Assembly (NCBI GenBank): GCA_963848415.1
Contig: CAWKDN010000002.1
Location: forward strand, 186,001 to 250,000
Source: CAVQBC01 sp963848415
GTDB lineage: Bacteria > Actinomycetota > Thermoleophilia > Solirubrobacterales > Solirubrobacteraceae
DNA length: 64,000 bases
Reading direction: 5' to 3'
This document shows positions 52,153 to 60,937 of the stretch, piece by piece (position 1 is the first letter of the stretch; every line of letters starts with the position of its first letter). The notes below the pieces were generated by a model, which was given only the letters and a program-made list of their open reading frames with translations, was not told the origin of the DNA and ran no database searches. A program made the position numbers and the translations under genes.

Positions 52153-52845
52153 TCAGACCAGCAGGGCCACGCCGGTCGCCATCAGCCACAGCGACCAGGC
52201 GACGTAGGCGATCGGGGTGAGGCGCCCGGCGAGCGCCCAGCCAGCCCGCTCGTGGCCGCCGACGAACTCCAGCGCGCAGAGGGCGAGGACCGGCCCGACG
52301 ACGAGGCCGGCGACCCCGGCCCAGGCGGGGACGGCGCTGCTCTGCAGGATCGCGACGCCGGCGAGCGTGGTCCACGCGCCCGTGAGCCCGTAGCCGAGAT
52401 GTTCGCCGACCGCGACCCCGAGATAGCGGTTGAAGGCCTGAAAGACCACGTCGACCGCCTCCGTGCGCGCGTCGCTCACACCGGCCTCGGCGGAGGCGCG
52501 GGCGAGGTAGGGGACCAGGAACGGCCAGCGCACGAGGCCGAGGAACTGCACGAGGGCCGCCAGCACGCCGGTGGTCGTGGTGACCGACAGCAGGGTCGGG
52601 TCAGCGTCCGCGAGCGCCCCGGAGAGCACGACGACGAGCGGGGCCAGCAGCACGGCGGTGAGCGCGAAGGCCCACCAGAGCAGGATGAGCGAGGTGCCGC
52701 CCGCCGCGAAGCGGGCGAGCACCTCGCCGGTGGGGCGGCGCAGGATGTCGGGGTAATCGAAGCGGGCGGCGAGCAGCGCGAAGGCGGCGTTGAAGGCCAG
52801 CGGGAGCGCGATCAACAGCAGGCCGGCGAAGGAGGTCGTGCTCAT
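52153..52845 (-). CDS. DUF4386-like membrane protein
   Basis: The 230-residue protein has six helices: TSFAGLLLIALPLAFNAAFA, FAAGGTSLILLWWAFALTAV, LLSVTTTTGVLAALVQFLGL, LGYGLTGAWTTLAGVAILQS, AWAGVAGLVVGPVLALCALE and LTPIAYVAWSLWLMATGVAL. WPFLVPYLARASAEAG and the AVGEHLGYGLTGAWT segment are typical of DUF4386. The function is unknown. It is 5 nt downstream of another membrane gene, in an operon divergent from TetR. Confidence 0.8.
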   Translation of the reverse strand: MSTTSFAGLLLIALPLAFNAAFALLAARFDYPDILRRPTGEVLARFAAGGTSLILLWWAFALTAVLLAPLVVVLSGALADADPTLLSVTTTTGVLAALVQFLGLVRWPFLVPYLARASAEAGVSDARTEAVDVVFQAFNRYLGVAVGEHLGYGLTGAWTTLAGVAILQSSAVPAWAGVAGLVVGPVLALCALEFVGGHERAGWALAGRLTPIAYVAWSLWLMATGVALLV

Positions 52846-52850
52846 GGCGA

Positions 52851-53405
52851 TCAGGCCGTCGCGGCGCGCGCCGCCGGCGCCGGCTCGCTCTGCCGTCCGA
52901 GCAGCCGCCGGAGTGCCAGACCCGTGATGAGCGTGACCACGAGGGCGCCGCTCGAGCCGAAGATCGTGAAGCCCTGATCGACGTTGACGCCCACGACGAC
53001 CCACGTGACGAGCCAGCCGAGCGGCCAGCTGCCGGCGGTCAGCGCGACCCAGGCGAGGGCGGCCCGCGCGCCCCGGGCGAGCAGCGGGCCCTGCGCGGCC
53101 CCGACCGCCGCGCCGGCGACGAGCCCGGTGAGCATCAGGTCGGCGAGCGTGGTCCCGGCGCCGGTCAGCACCGTGGCGAGTGCGGTGCCAGCGGCCATCG
53201 CCACCGCGGTGAACACGGCCCAGCGCGGGCCGATGCCGTGCGAGCGCAGCGCGAGCCACTGGCCGGCCCCGATCACGGCGCCGGCGAGCAGCCCGCCGGC
53301 CGCGCCGGCTGCCGGGCCGTCGAGGCCGCCGATCGATTCGACGGCGAGCAGGCCGCCGAGCGGGAAGGCGAGGAAGGTGGGAATCCAGCGGGCAAGGGTC
53401 GGCAT
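52851..53405 (-). CDS. multi-span membrane protein, TetR-operon first gene
   Basis: The 184-residue protein MPTLARWIPTFLAFPLGGLL has five or six helices (LLAGAVIGAGQWLALRSHGI, VFTAVAMAAGTALATVLTGA, DLMLTGLVAGAAVGAAQGPL, AALAWVALTAGSWPLGWLVT, ALVVTLITGLALRRLLG). GGGAGG precedes the ATG. No family is assigned. It is the first gene of an operon whose promoter region contains the paired GTAC operator. Confidence 0.75.
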   Translation of the reverse strand: MPTLARWIPTFLAFPLGGLLAVESIGGLDGPAAGAAGGLLAGAVIGAGQWLALRSHGIGPRWAVFTAVAMAAGTALATVLTGAGTTLADLMLTGLVAGAAVGAAQGPLLARGARAALAWVALTAGSWPLGWLVTWVVVGVNVDQGFTIFGSSGALVVTLITGLALRRLLGRQSEPAPAARAATA

Positions 53406-53424
53406 GGGGGCCTCCCGGTCGTTA

Positions 53425-53463
53425 TGTACAATGTACGTCATGGGAAGTAACGTACGCCGTACA
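53425..53463. promoter_or_regulatory. probable TetR operator: paired inverted GTAC-N3-GTAC elements
   Basis: TGTACAATGTACG (53425-53437) and CGTACGCCGTACA (53451-53463) are inverted copies of each other. Each contains two GTAC tetramers 7 bp apart, and their centres are 26 bp apart. They lie in the divergent promoter of the TetR gene and the membrane operon and overlap the TetR start codon. This layout is typical of an autoregulated TetR operator with two dimers. Confidence 0.7.
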
Positions 53464-54177
53464 CACACCGACGTCAAGGGTGAGCGAGAAGACACCGGCC
53501 AGCCGCACCCCGCCGGTGCGGCCCACACCCGCCGCCCGCGGGGCTCGCTGACGCGGCCAGGCATCCTCGACGCCGCGGAGGCGGCCGCGGAGGAGGGCTT
53601 CGCCGGCCTGACCATGCGGGCGGTGGCGGCGCGCCTGGGGGCGGCGCCGATGGCGCTCTACAACCACTTCGCCACCAAGGAGGAGCTGGTCGACGCGCTC
53701 CTCGACCGCGTCCTCGGCCGCTTCGCGCCCCCGCCGCCGACCGGCGACTGGCGCGCGGACCTGCGCGGCTTCGCGCACGCCCACCGGCGCGTGCTCGTCC
53801 AGCACCCGTGGGCGGTCGCGCCGCTCTTCAGTCATCCCACCCCGGGGCCCGGGGCGGTCCGGATCGGGGAGATCGGGCTCGCCATCCTCGCGCGCGGCGG
53901 GACGAGCGACGGTGACGCCGTTGCCACCTTCAGCGGCATCGTGGCGCTCAACTACGGCTGGTCGTCGTTCACCGTCGTGCGCCGGCCGGAGCAGGTGCGG
54001 GGAGCCCTCGCGGCGCTCCCGGAGTCCGCCTACCCGCGGACCGTCGCGGCCGCCACCGAGCTCGCCGCCTACGGCAGCGACCGGCACTACGACACCGTCC
54101 TGGACGCCTTCCTGCGCGGGTTGGATCCCGGCGGGTCTCCCGGTGACGGCGAGCCCGCCATGAGCGGCTCGGACTGA
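53440..54177 (+). CDS. TetR-family transcriptional regulator
   Basis: The 245-residue protein has an N-terminal HTH, SLTRPGILDAAEAAAEEGFA and GLTMRAVAARLGAAPMALYN, then HFATKEELVDALLDRVLG. A TetR_C ligand domain follows (WAVAPLFSHPTPGPGAVRIG, FSGIVALNYGWSSFTVVRRP). It has an unusually long Arg/Pro-rich N-terminal extension of about 35 residues. The first in-frame ATGs (53431, 53440) lie within the operator, so the mRNA is probably leaderless or nearly so. It likely represses itself and the divergent membrane-protein operon. Confidence 0.92.
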   Translation: MGSNVRRTHTDVKGEREDTGQPHPAGAAHTRRPRGSLTRPGILDAAEAAAEEGFAGLTMRAVAARLGAAPMALYNHFATKEELVDALLDRVLGRFAPPPPTGDWRADLRGFAHAHRRVLVQHPWAVAPLFSHPTPGPGAVRIGEIGLAILARGGTSDGDAVATFSGIVALNYGWSSFTVVRRPEQVRGALAALPESAYPRTVAAATELAAYGSDRHYDTVLDAFLRGLDPGGSPGDGEPAMSGSD

Positions 54178-54180
54178 CGC

Positions 54181-54314
54181 TCAGCCGTAGCGCGCCAGCA
54201 GCTTGCGGTCGGTGCTGGGCGAGGCGGGCGACGCGGGCGAGCAGGCGGAACCCGCGCTCGAGCACGGCGTAGGCGCCCGGGAGGCGGCCGTCGCCCCACT
54301 CCAGAGGCTCGTGT
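54181..54314 (-). pseudogene. unidentified C-terminal gene fragment
   Basis: EPLEWGDGRLPGAYAVLERG is followed by FRLLARVARLA, then after a frame change STDRKLLARYG and TGA at 54181-54183. It looks like the end of a gene without its beginning. The family is not recognised. Confidence 0.3.
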
Positions 54315-54353
54315 CACGACCGCGCGGGGCGAAGCGCCCGTGCCGGCGGGCGT

Positions 54354-55697
54354 TCAGGCGCGAGCGCGGGTCAGCGCGCCGACGCCGGTCTCCAGCGCGC
54401 GCCCCGCCGCAGGCGCGCCGAGCTGGAGCACGAGCCAGATCCGGTCGCGGTCGCGCAGCAGCTCGGGTTCCTCCAGCGGGTTGCCGTCGAGGACGAGCAG
54501 GTCGGCGAGCTTGCCCGGCTCGACGGTGCCGACGTGCTCTGAAAGGCCGAGCGCCGCCGCGGCGGTCGCCGTGGCGGCGACGAGCGCCTCGCGGGTGCTC
54601 AGGCCGTGGTGGATCATCCGCAGCAGCTCGAGCGCTGCGTCGTAGATCGGCTTCCAGTCATGGCCGCAGGCGATGGTGACCCCGGCCGAGCGGGCGGCCT
54701 GCAGCGTGCGCCCGGCCTGCTCGAGGTTGTACTCGGCGAGCTCGACGAGGAGCGGCGACCAGGTCGGCGCCGGCGACCGATCGGGCCGGCCGTTGCCGGC
54801 CGCCGGCGGCTGGGCCGGGTCTACCCGGTCGCCGATCCCGGCGACGCCGTAGAAGCACGAGAGCGTCGGGACGAGCACCTGCCCGGTCGTGGCCATCCGC
54901 TCGAGCAGGTCGGGCCGCTGATGCAGGTACATCCCGTGCTCGATCGTGTCGATGCCCGCGTCGATGGCGATCTCGGTGCCGGCGAGGCCCTCGGCGTGCG
55001 CCGCCACGCGGTAGCCGTTGCGATGGGCCTCGTCGACCAGCGCGCCGACCTCGGCGCGGGTGAGCTGCGCGGGGTCGGGGTCTTCGAGCTCGACCGACCG
55101 CGCGCCGGTGGTCATCACCTTCACGAAGTCCGCGCCGCGGCGCAGCTGCTCGCGGACGGCCTTGCGGATCTCGTCGGCGCCGTCGGCCTCGCGGTACATG
55201 CCCTCGAAGAAGCGCCCGCCCGGGGCGGTCGCCGAGACGATGCGCCCGCAGGTCAGCAGGCGCGGGCCGCGGAAGGCGCCGTAGCGCATCGCCTGGCGCG
55301 CCTCGACCACCGCGTCGCCGTACGAGCCGACGTCGCGGATCGTGGTGAAGCCCATGCGCAGCGTCGAGCGCAGGTCGGCGGCGAGCAGGTGGGCCAGCGT
55401 CCCCGGCCACACCGCCTCGGCGCCCTCGTCCGGGGCCGGCGGCTTGCTGAACGCGTGCGCGTGCGCGTCGATCAGGCCCGGCATCAGGGTGCGCCCGCCG
55501 AGGTCCACCGTGGTCGCGCCGTCCGGGGCGCCGTCGCCGGCCGCGCCGACGCGAGCGATCAGGCCGTCGCGCACCAGCACGCCGGCGGTCTCGCGCACCG
55601 GCCCGGCCGTCCCGTCGAACAGGCGGGCGTTGGTGAGCCACAGCGCGTCGGCGGCCGGGGGAGGGGCGGCGAGGAGGCAGGGCAGGCGGGCCGGCAT
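54354..55697 (-). CDS. amidohydrolase-superfamily enzyme (imidazolonepropionase/prolidase-like)
   Basis: The 447-residue protein has metal ligands HxH in LMPGLIDAHAHAFSKPPAPD, Lys in GADFVKVMTTGARSVE, His in YRVAAHAEGLAGTEIAIDAG, His in IDTIEHGMYLHQRPDLLERM and Asp in VTIACGHDWKPIYDAALELL. The C-terminal barrel cap contains GTVEPGKLADLLVLDGNPL. Members hydrolyse Xaa-Pro dipeptides or cyclic amides. The start lies 2 nt after the peroxidase stop, so they form an operon. Confidence 0.93.
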   Translation of the reverse strand: MPARLPCLLAAPPPAADALWLTNARLFDGTAGPVRETAGVLVRDGLIARVGAAGDGAPDGATTVDLGGRTLMPGLIDAHAHAFSKPPAPDEGAEAVWPGTLAHLLAADLRSTLRMGFTTIRDVGSYGDAVVEARQAMRYGAFRGPRLLTCGRIVSATAPGGRFFEGMYREADGADEIRKAVREQLRRGADFVKVMTTGARSVELEDPDPAQLTRAEVGALVDEAHRNGYRVAAHAEGLAGTEIAIDAGIDTIEHGMYLHQRPDLLERMATTGQVLVPTLSCFYGVAGIGDRVDPAQPPAAGNGRPDRSPAPTWSPLLVELAEYNLEQAGRTLQAARSAGVTIACGHDWKPIYDAALELLRMIHHGLSTREALVAATATAAAALGLSEHVGTVEPGKLADLLVLDGNPLEEPELLRDRDRIWLVLQLGAPAAGRALETGVGALTRARA

Positions 55698-55699
55698 CG

Positions 55700-57079
55700 C
55701 TACTCCGCCCCCGCAGCGAACGCGAGCAGGTCGCCGAGGCCGAAGCGGGAGCCCGGCTCGCCGAGTGTGGGGCGCCAGCCCGGGTCGACGGCGCGGTAGG
55801 AGGTGGGGTCGAGGTCGATGATGCCGCACAGCACCTCGGCGACGATAGTCCCGCCGACCGCTCCGAGGCGCTCGCCGCCCTCGCGGACCTCGGCCTCCTT
55901 GAGGACGTAGTACCAGAGCGGCGTCTCCCAGGTCCACCCGAGGTCCGTGACGTCGATGTCCTCCGCCGTGAGGGGCTCGACGCCGAGCATCCCCGCCACC
56001 GCCTCTCCGGAGGGCAGCCCGGTCGCGAGCCCGCGCTGGAGGTCGCGGATGGCGAGCGACTGGAACTCGTCGTCGGTGACCTCGCCGGTGATCTCGACCG
56101 GCAGGCGGACCAGCGACGGCACGAGGCGGCCGTCGATCGCCTTCGAGCGCTGCGGCGCGGGCGGGTGGGCGGGCAGGTCGAAGAGCTGGGTCCAGTCGAC
56201 GACGTGCGTGGCCGGCACCGGGCGGAAGCCCATCAGGTCCGGGAACAGCGAGAGCAGCTCGCCGCCGGCATTGAGCCGGTAGGCGTTGCGCACCTGGCTG
56301 TGCCCGTAGCGGAAGGCGCCGTCGGCGAACTCGACCGGCACCGACGGCGAACCGTCGGGCCGGTAGAAGCGGCGCTCGCCGTCGCGCACAGCGGCCGCGA
56401 GCTGCTCGCCCACGAGCAGCGGAAGGTAGTCGTGTAGGACGATCCACTGCAGGTGCCAGCGCAGCGAGCGCCGGGCGTCCTCGAAGACGACGGCCTCGGC
56501 GTCGCCGTCGGCCCGCAGGCGGTCGACCAGCCGGTTGTGGGCGCGCAGGAAGGCGACGTGCAGCTGGGAGATCGGCAGGTGGACGTCGTTGCGCGGGTCG
56601 CCGATCAGGGCGAGGCCCTCGGGGTTGCGCGGCAGGTCGGCCGCGTCGCCCGCGTCGTTGACGCCGAGCAGCATCCGCGCCGGGTCGTCGCGTTCGACGA
56701 GGTAGGGCTGGCCGGCCGGGCCGAGCCCGTAGACGCACTCGAGGTCCAGCCGGGCGAGGCGGGCGTTGCGCAGCCCGCCGACGTCGGCGCGCGAGGCGAG
56801 GGCGGAGCGGTCCGCGGTCAGGTCGTGGGCCAGGAACTGGGCGAACACGGGCCAGCCGGCGGCCGCGCGGGCGTCCGACGTCGCGCCCGACGGGTCGGTG
56901 TCGACGAACGGCGACGCTTCGCCCGCGACGGCGACGCGCCCGTGGGAGCGGAAGACCGCCTCGCCCTCGCGCAGCGGCGGCAGGCCGGGGAACATCCGCG
57001 TGTACGCGCTGCCGGCGGGCGTGGCCTCCGCGTCGCGGCCGGGCGCGAGGCAGTAGTCGCGGACGGGGTGGGAGGCCAT
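55700..57079 (-). CDS. animal-type heme peroxidase
   Basis: The 459-residue protein belongs to the peroxidase-cyclooxygenase superfamily. The distal region is WPVFAQFLAHDLTADRSALA with the distal His. The proximal His lies in DGAFRYGHSQVRNAYRLNAG. LPISQLHVAFLRAHNRLVDR, LRWHLQWIVLHDYLPLLVGE and DLQRGLATGLPSGEAVAG are family hallmarks. There is no signal peptide. Members oxidise halides or organic substrates with H2O2. It is followed 2 nt later by the amidohydrolase. Confidence 0.92.
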   Translation of the reverse strand: MASHPVRDYCLAPGRDAEATPAGSAYTRMFPGLPPLREGEAVFRSHGRVAVAGEASPFVDTDPSGATSDARAAAGWPVFAQFLAHDLTADRSALASRADVGGLRNARLARLDLECVYGLGPAGQPYLVERDDPARMLLGVNDAGDAADLPRNPEGLALIGDPRNDVHLPISQLHVAFLRAHNRLVDRLRADGDAEAVVFEDARRSLRWHLQWIVLHDYLPLLVGEQLAAAVRDGERRFYRPDGSPSVPVEFADGAFRYGHSQVRNAYRLNAGGELLSLFPDLMGFRPVPATHVVDWTQLFDLPAHPPAPQRSKAIDGRLVPSLVRLPVEITGEVTDDEFQSLAIRDLQRGLATGLPSGEAVAGMLGVEPLTAEDIDVTDLGWTWETPLWYYVLKEAEVREGGERLGAVGGTIVAEVLCGIIDLDPTSYRAVDPGWRPTLGEPGSRFGLGDLLAFAAGAE

Positions 57080-57169
57080 GTCCCGCCGGACGCTACCTGG
57101 CGGACGACCTCGCCGAGGCCGGAGAACGGCTGCGCCAGCGTTAGGCGGCCCTTAAGCGGCCTCCGGTAG

Positions 57170-57283
57170 TCTTTCGAGCCCAAGGGAAGTAGCCCTGCGA
57201 GACGCGGGCGTCGTCACCACGGTTCCACAGATGGGACCCGGCGCTCCGGCCCAGTGCGGGCGGGCCAAACCTTCGACCACCGA
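57170..57283 (+). promoter_or_regulatory. yybP-ykoY (manganese) riboswitch
   Basis: The leader of the TerC-family gene contains CAAGGGAAGTAGCCCTGCGA, then GTCGTCACCACGGTTCC pairing with GGGACC, and closes with GCCAAACCTTCGACC. These match the conserved AAGGGGAGUAGC and ACCUUU strands of the Mn2+-sensing yybP-ykoY aptamer. One conserved G is A here. Mn2+ binding likely raises expression of the downstream exporter-like gene. No T-rich terminator is visible, so control may be at translation. Confidence 0.78.
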
Positions 57284-57298
57284 ATCGAAGGAGCACCC

Positions 57299-58222
57299 TT
57301 GCTTCCCTGGCTTGCTCTCGGCGTCTTCGTCCTCGTCGCCTTGTTCGTCGACTTCCGGCTGCAGCCGGACCGCCCGTCCATGCGCACCGCGCTCGTGTGG
57401 TCGGTCGCCTGGACCGCGATCGGCGTGGCGTTCGCCGGCGTGCTCGTCCTCACCGGGGACGGCGCCTCCTCGGGCGAGTACCTCGCCGGCTTCCTGATCG
57501 AGAAGTCGCTCTCGCTGGACAACCTCTTCGTCTTCGCGGTGCTGATGTCGTTCTTCGCCGTGCCCGTCGAGCAGCGCCACCGCGTGCTCGTCTTCGGCGT
57601 CGCGACGGCGATCGTGCTGCGCGCGATCTTCATCTTCGCCGGCGCCGCCGCGTTGGACGCCTTCTCGTTCGTGACCTACGGCCTCGGCGCGCTGTTGCTC
57701 TACACGGCGGTGAAGATCGCCCGGCACAAGCCCGATGATGTCGACCCGGACAAGACGCTGGTGATGCGCACGATGCGCAGGGTCCTGCCGATGTCGAACG
57801 ACTACGAGGGCCGCAAGCTCACGACGCGGGCGAACGGCACGCGCGTCACGACGCCGCTGTTCGCCGCCTTCGTGATGGTCGCGGCGTTCGACGTGATGTT
57901 CGCCGTCGACTCGATCCCGGCGATCTTCGCGGTCACGACGGACACCTACGTCGTCTTCGCGGCCAACGCGTTCAGCCTGCTGGGCATGATCAGTCTGTTC
58001 TTCCTGCTCGACGGGATGCTCGATCGCTTCCGCTACCTGAACCTGGGGCTGGCGGCGATCCTCGGCTACGTGTCGGTCAAGCTGTTGCTCGCCGACGTCT
58101 GGCACCCGCCGATCCTGCTGACACTGTCGGTGATCGTCGCGTCGCTCGGCACCGCGATGCTGGGGTCCTGGATCGTCGACAAGCGCGAGCGAGAGCGCGA
58201 GGCGCGCGTGGCGCCTGTCTAG
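57299..58222 (+). CDS. TerC/Alx-family membrane protein, putative Mn2+ exporter
   Basis: The 307-residue protein starts at TTG (MLPWLALGVFVLVALFVDFR) with GAAGGAG 6 nt upstream. It has eight or nine helices with TerC hallmarks EKSLSLDNLFVFAVLMSFFA, AFDVMFAVDSIPAIFAVTTD and NAFSLLGMISLFFLLDGMLD; the acidic residues form a probable metal path. Members paired with yybP-ykoY riboswitches export or buffer Mn2+. The TTG start and riboswitch suggest tight translational control. Its end overlaps the LysE gene by 4 nt. Confidence 0.93.
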   Translation: MLPWLALGVFVLVALFVDFRLQPDRPSMRTALVWSVAWTAIGVAFAGVLVLTGDGASSGEYLAGFLIEKSLSLDNLFVFAVLMSFFAVPVEQRHRVLVFGVATAIVLRAIFIFAGAAALDAFSFVTYGLGALLLYTAVKIARHKPDDVDPDKTLVMRTMRRVLPMSNDYEGRKLTTRANGTRVTTPLFAAFVMVAAFDVMFAVDSIPAIFAVTTDTYVVFAANAFSLLGMISLFFLLDGMLDRFRYLNLGLAAILGYVSVKLLLADVWHPPILLTLSVIVASLGTAMLGSWIVDKREREREARVAPV

Positions 58223-58830
58223 CGGAGCTCGAGCGCGACCCGCAGGCCGAGCGCGACGAGTACTGCGCCGGTCACGCGCTCCAGCCAGGCCGCGAGGCGC
58301 CCGCCGATCACCGACCGGCGGGCGCGCGCGACCGCGGCAGCGAGCGCGCCGTACCAGGCGACGTCGAGCACGACGATGGTGATCGCCATCAACAGCGTGG
58401 TGGTCAGGACGTCGGCGCCCGCGGGCACGAACTGGGGGAACAGCGCGACGAAGAAGACGGCGAGCTTGGGGTTGGTGATCCCGGTCAGCAGCGCGTCGCG
58501 GAAGGCGGCCCGCGGCGCGAGCCCGGCTCCGCCGGCGAGGCCGATCGGCTCGTCAGGTCCCGCCTTGCGCAGCGCCTGGACCCCCAGCCACAGGAGCACG
58601 AGCACGCCGCCGGCCTTGAGCACCGTGAACCCGATCTCGCTCGCGGCGACGAGCGCGCTGATGCCGAGCACGCTGAGCAGGCCCCAGGCGAGCACGCACA
58701 GGCTGTTGGCTGCGATCGTCGCCGCCGCGGCCCGCACGCCGCCGCGCAGGGCGCTGCGCACCACCAGCGCCGTCGCCGGCCCGGGCGTGATCGTCACGAC
58801 GATGGCGATGGGGAGGAACGCCCAGAGCAC
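58219..58830 (-). CDS. LysE/RhtB-family amino-acid exporter
   Basis: The 203-residue, six-helix protein starts at GTG (MLWAFLPIAIVVTITPGPAT). ALRGGVRAAAATIAANSLCV, FRDALLTGITNPKLAVFFVA and the NPKLAVFF motif are diagnostic. It exports amino acids or small metabolites. It is convergent with TerC. Confidence 0.93.
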   Translation of the reverse strand: MLWAFLPIAIVVTITPGPATALVVRSALRGGVRAAAATIAANSLCVLAWGLLSVLGISALVAASEIGFTVLKAGGVLVLLWLGVQALRKAGPDEPIGLAGGAGLAPRAAFRDALLTGITNPKLAVFFVALFPQFVPAGADVLTTTLLMAITIVVLDVAWYGALAAAVARARRSVIGGRLAAWLERVTGAVLVALGLRVALELR

Positions 58831-58900
58831 GTCCGTCGATCCTAAGTCACCGCGCAGCGGTCGCCCGGCCGCCGGCGCATACCTGGGCTTGGGCCAGATC

Positions 58901-59704
58901 TCACTCCGAAGGCGGTCGCCGGGCCAAGACCTTGGCCTCGTACTCCTCGGTCGGGGTGCCGCCCACAGCGTCGCGCACCGACTTCTTCAGCCGCTCGGTT
59001 CGGCGGTCGGAACGGAAGCGCCGCTCGGCCTTGGCCTGCTTGTCCGGTCGGCGCGTCCCGTAGTAGCGACGCGCCCAGAACGACCCCGGCTTGGCCAGTC
59101 GCGCGGCTCCGTAGATCGCGAAGAAGACTATGACCACCCCGGCCAGGCCATGGAAGAAGCGCTGCTTGGCCATGCAGACCAGGACCAGCACGCCCCAGAC
59201 CGTGAACACCGCCACGGCGACGACCACCGCGAGGGCGCTGTCGGCGGTGACCTCGTATGGAGCGGCCCCTAACAGGATCAGCCCCATGACGGCCAACACG
59301 ATCAGCGTCGCATCAATGGAACTGCGGCCCTGCTCGGACCAGTAGACGTCGTCGAGATGCAGCCAGAGCGCGAACTCGTCGATGGTCAGTCCAATGCCGA
59401 TCCCGAACGCCAGCGCGCACATCTCGTACCAGAAGCCCACGTCCGAGAGGGCAAAGCTGACCACCCCGGCCACCATCATCGTGACGATTCCGAACACGTG
59501 GTGATGCACGTGCAGACCGCCCTCGCTGACGATGCTTCCCGGCCACCACGGCACCCGGGGACTGCGCATCAAGCGCGTGGACAGCCGGATGAAGACGAAC
59601 GAGCCGACGAACCCGACCACGACGAGGAAGTGGTACTGACGGCCATGCTCGACGAGCTGATCGTCCCAGAGCTCCGAGATGAACGAGGCCATGGTGAGTC
59701 CCAC
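58901..59704 (-). CDS. conserved actinobacterial integral membrane protein
   Basis: The 267-residue protein starts at GTG with AGGAGG 5 nt upstream. It has seven or so helices, with a histidine cluster GGLHVHHHVFGIVTMMVAGV and an acidic stretch GIGIGLTIDEFALWLHLDDV followed by YWSEQGRSSIDATLI. The combination HHHVFG plus DEFALWLHLDDVYW is shared by a widespread unnamed membrane family and may bind metal. An Arg/Lys-rich cytoplasmic tail follows. The function is unknown. Confidence 0.82.
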   Translation of the reverse strand: MGLTMASFISELWDDQLVEHGRQYHFLVVVGFVGSFVFIRLSTRLMRSPRVPWWPGSIVSEGGLHVHHHVFGIVTMMVAGVVSFALSDVGFWYEMCALAFGIGIGLTIDEFALWLHLDDVYWSEQGRSSIDATLIVLAVMGLILLGAAPYEVTADSALAVVVAVAVFTVWGVLVLVCMAKQRFFHGLAGVVIVFFAIYGAARLAKPGSFWARRYYGTRRPDKQAKAERRFRSDRRTERLKKSVRDAVGGTPTEEYEAKVLARRPPSE

Positions 59705-59713
59705 CGAATCCTC

Positions 59714-60937
59714 CTAGCGATCGAGCGCGCGAAAGGTGAGGGTCAGGTACGAGCCGCGAGGGATCGTCTGATCGGCGTCAAGCGTGAACCGGTACCCCGA
59801 GCCGCCCCTCGTGAGCTGCTGATCGGAGAGCCCGTAGGCGCCGCGCAGGGAGCGCCGGCCGGGGCGCACCGAGACGAGCCGCAGGTCGCTGTCCGTGAGC
59901 CTGATCGTCACGCGCTTGTCGCTGGCCCCGCCGCCGAGGCTCACCCGCGCGCGACAGGCGCTCGCGCCGCCCCGGCATCGCTCGGCCACCGGACGCAGCT
60001 GATCGACGACCCGCCGGATGGCGCGGACCACGAGGTCGGGCTGGTTCACCTGGACGTAGTGCCCGCTCCGCGTGGCGATCCGGTGCAGGGCGTGGGGCAG
60101 GAGGGTGGCCAGGTCGTCCTGGGCCGCCTGCCAGACGCGCTCGAACGCGTCGATCGGGTAGCCCGGCGGCCAGCCGAACGGGTTGGGGACGCGTTGGCGG
60201 TCGCGCGAGTGCTCGAGCACGATCATCGGCATCGGCTGCAGCGGCCGCTCGACCCGGGCCCGCCGCAGCTCGGCGGCGAACGGGGCGACGCGGAACTCGG
60301 CGCCCGGCGGGTTGCTCGCCTCCGGAGGAAACAGCTCCAGATACCCCCGTTCGTAGGCGATCTCCGTCGCGGCGTCGACGGAGACGAGTCCGACGACCCG
60401 GCGCGGGTAGGCGCCGGCGTACAGGCGAGTCAGGGCGCCGCCGAACGAATGGCCGACCAGCACGTACGGACCAGGCACGCGCGCCGCGGCCAGCAGGTCG
60501 CGCAGCTCGGCGACCATGTCCGCGCCGGTACGCGGCAACGGCACGGGATCACTGCGGCTCGGCCGCCCGGACGCGAGCGTGGTGCCGGGGCGGTCATAGA
60601 CGCACACGCGCGTGAAACGAGCAACGGCCGGCAGCACCGGCGTCAGCCGCGAGCCCGGTTCCACGACCTCCCAGACGTCGCCGCCGTCGCCGCCACCTGA
60701 CTCGAGCACCACCGTCGGGCTGCCCTCGCCGCGGCACTCGAGGTAGATCCGCCGGCCGCTCGGAAGCCGGACCAACCCCTCGAAGACCCGCGGCGCCCCC
60801 GCGACGCGGGCCTCCACGCCGCCCACCCCTGACGCCTCCCCCGCCGGGGGCATCGCCATGGAGACAGCAGCGACCGCGGCGACGGCGGCGAGCGCGGTCA
60901 CCCAAGCGCCTGGCACACGACGAAGAGGAGCAGGCAC
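59714..60937 (-). CDS. secreted alpha/beta-hydrolase with C-terminal module
   Basis: The 407-residue protein has a signal peptide (about 1-35). The hydrolase domain has VCVYDRPGTTLASG, nucleophile PYVLVGHSFGGALTRLYAGA and His in HRIATRSGHYVQVNQPDLVV. After about residue 320 a module follows: CRGGASACRARVSLGGGASD and KRVTIRLTDSDLRLVSVRPG, then RRSLRGAYGLSDQQLTRG. It has two cysteines that could pair. This tail recurs in the divergent paralog at 61034. GTG start. The substrate is unknown. Confidence 0.88.
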   Translation of the reverse strand: MPAPLRRVPGAWVTALAAVAAVAAVSMAMPPAGEASGVGGVEARVAGAPRVFEGLVRLPSGRRIYLECRGEGSPTVVLESGGGDGGDVWEVVEPGSRLTPVLPAVARFTRVCVYDRPGTTLASGRPSRSDPVPLPRTGADMVAELRDLLAAARVPGPYVLVGHSFGGALTRLYAGAYPRRVVGLVSVDAATEIAYERGYLELFPPEASNPPGAEFRVAPFAAELRRARVERPLQPMPMIVLEHSRDRQRVPNPFGWPPGYPIDAFERVWQAAQDDLATLLPHALHRIATRSGHYVQVNQPDLVVRAIRRVVDQLRPVAERCRGGASACRARVSLGGGASDKRVTIRLTDSDLRLVSVRPGRRSLRGAYGLSDQQLTRGGSGYRFTLDADQTIPRGSYLTLTFRALDR

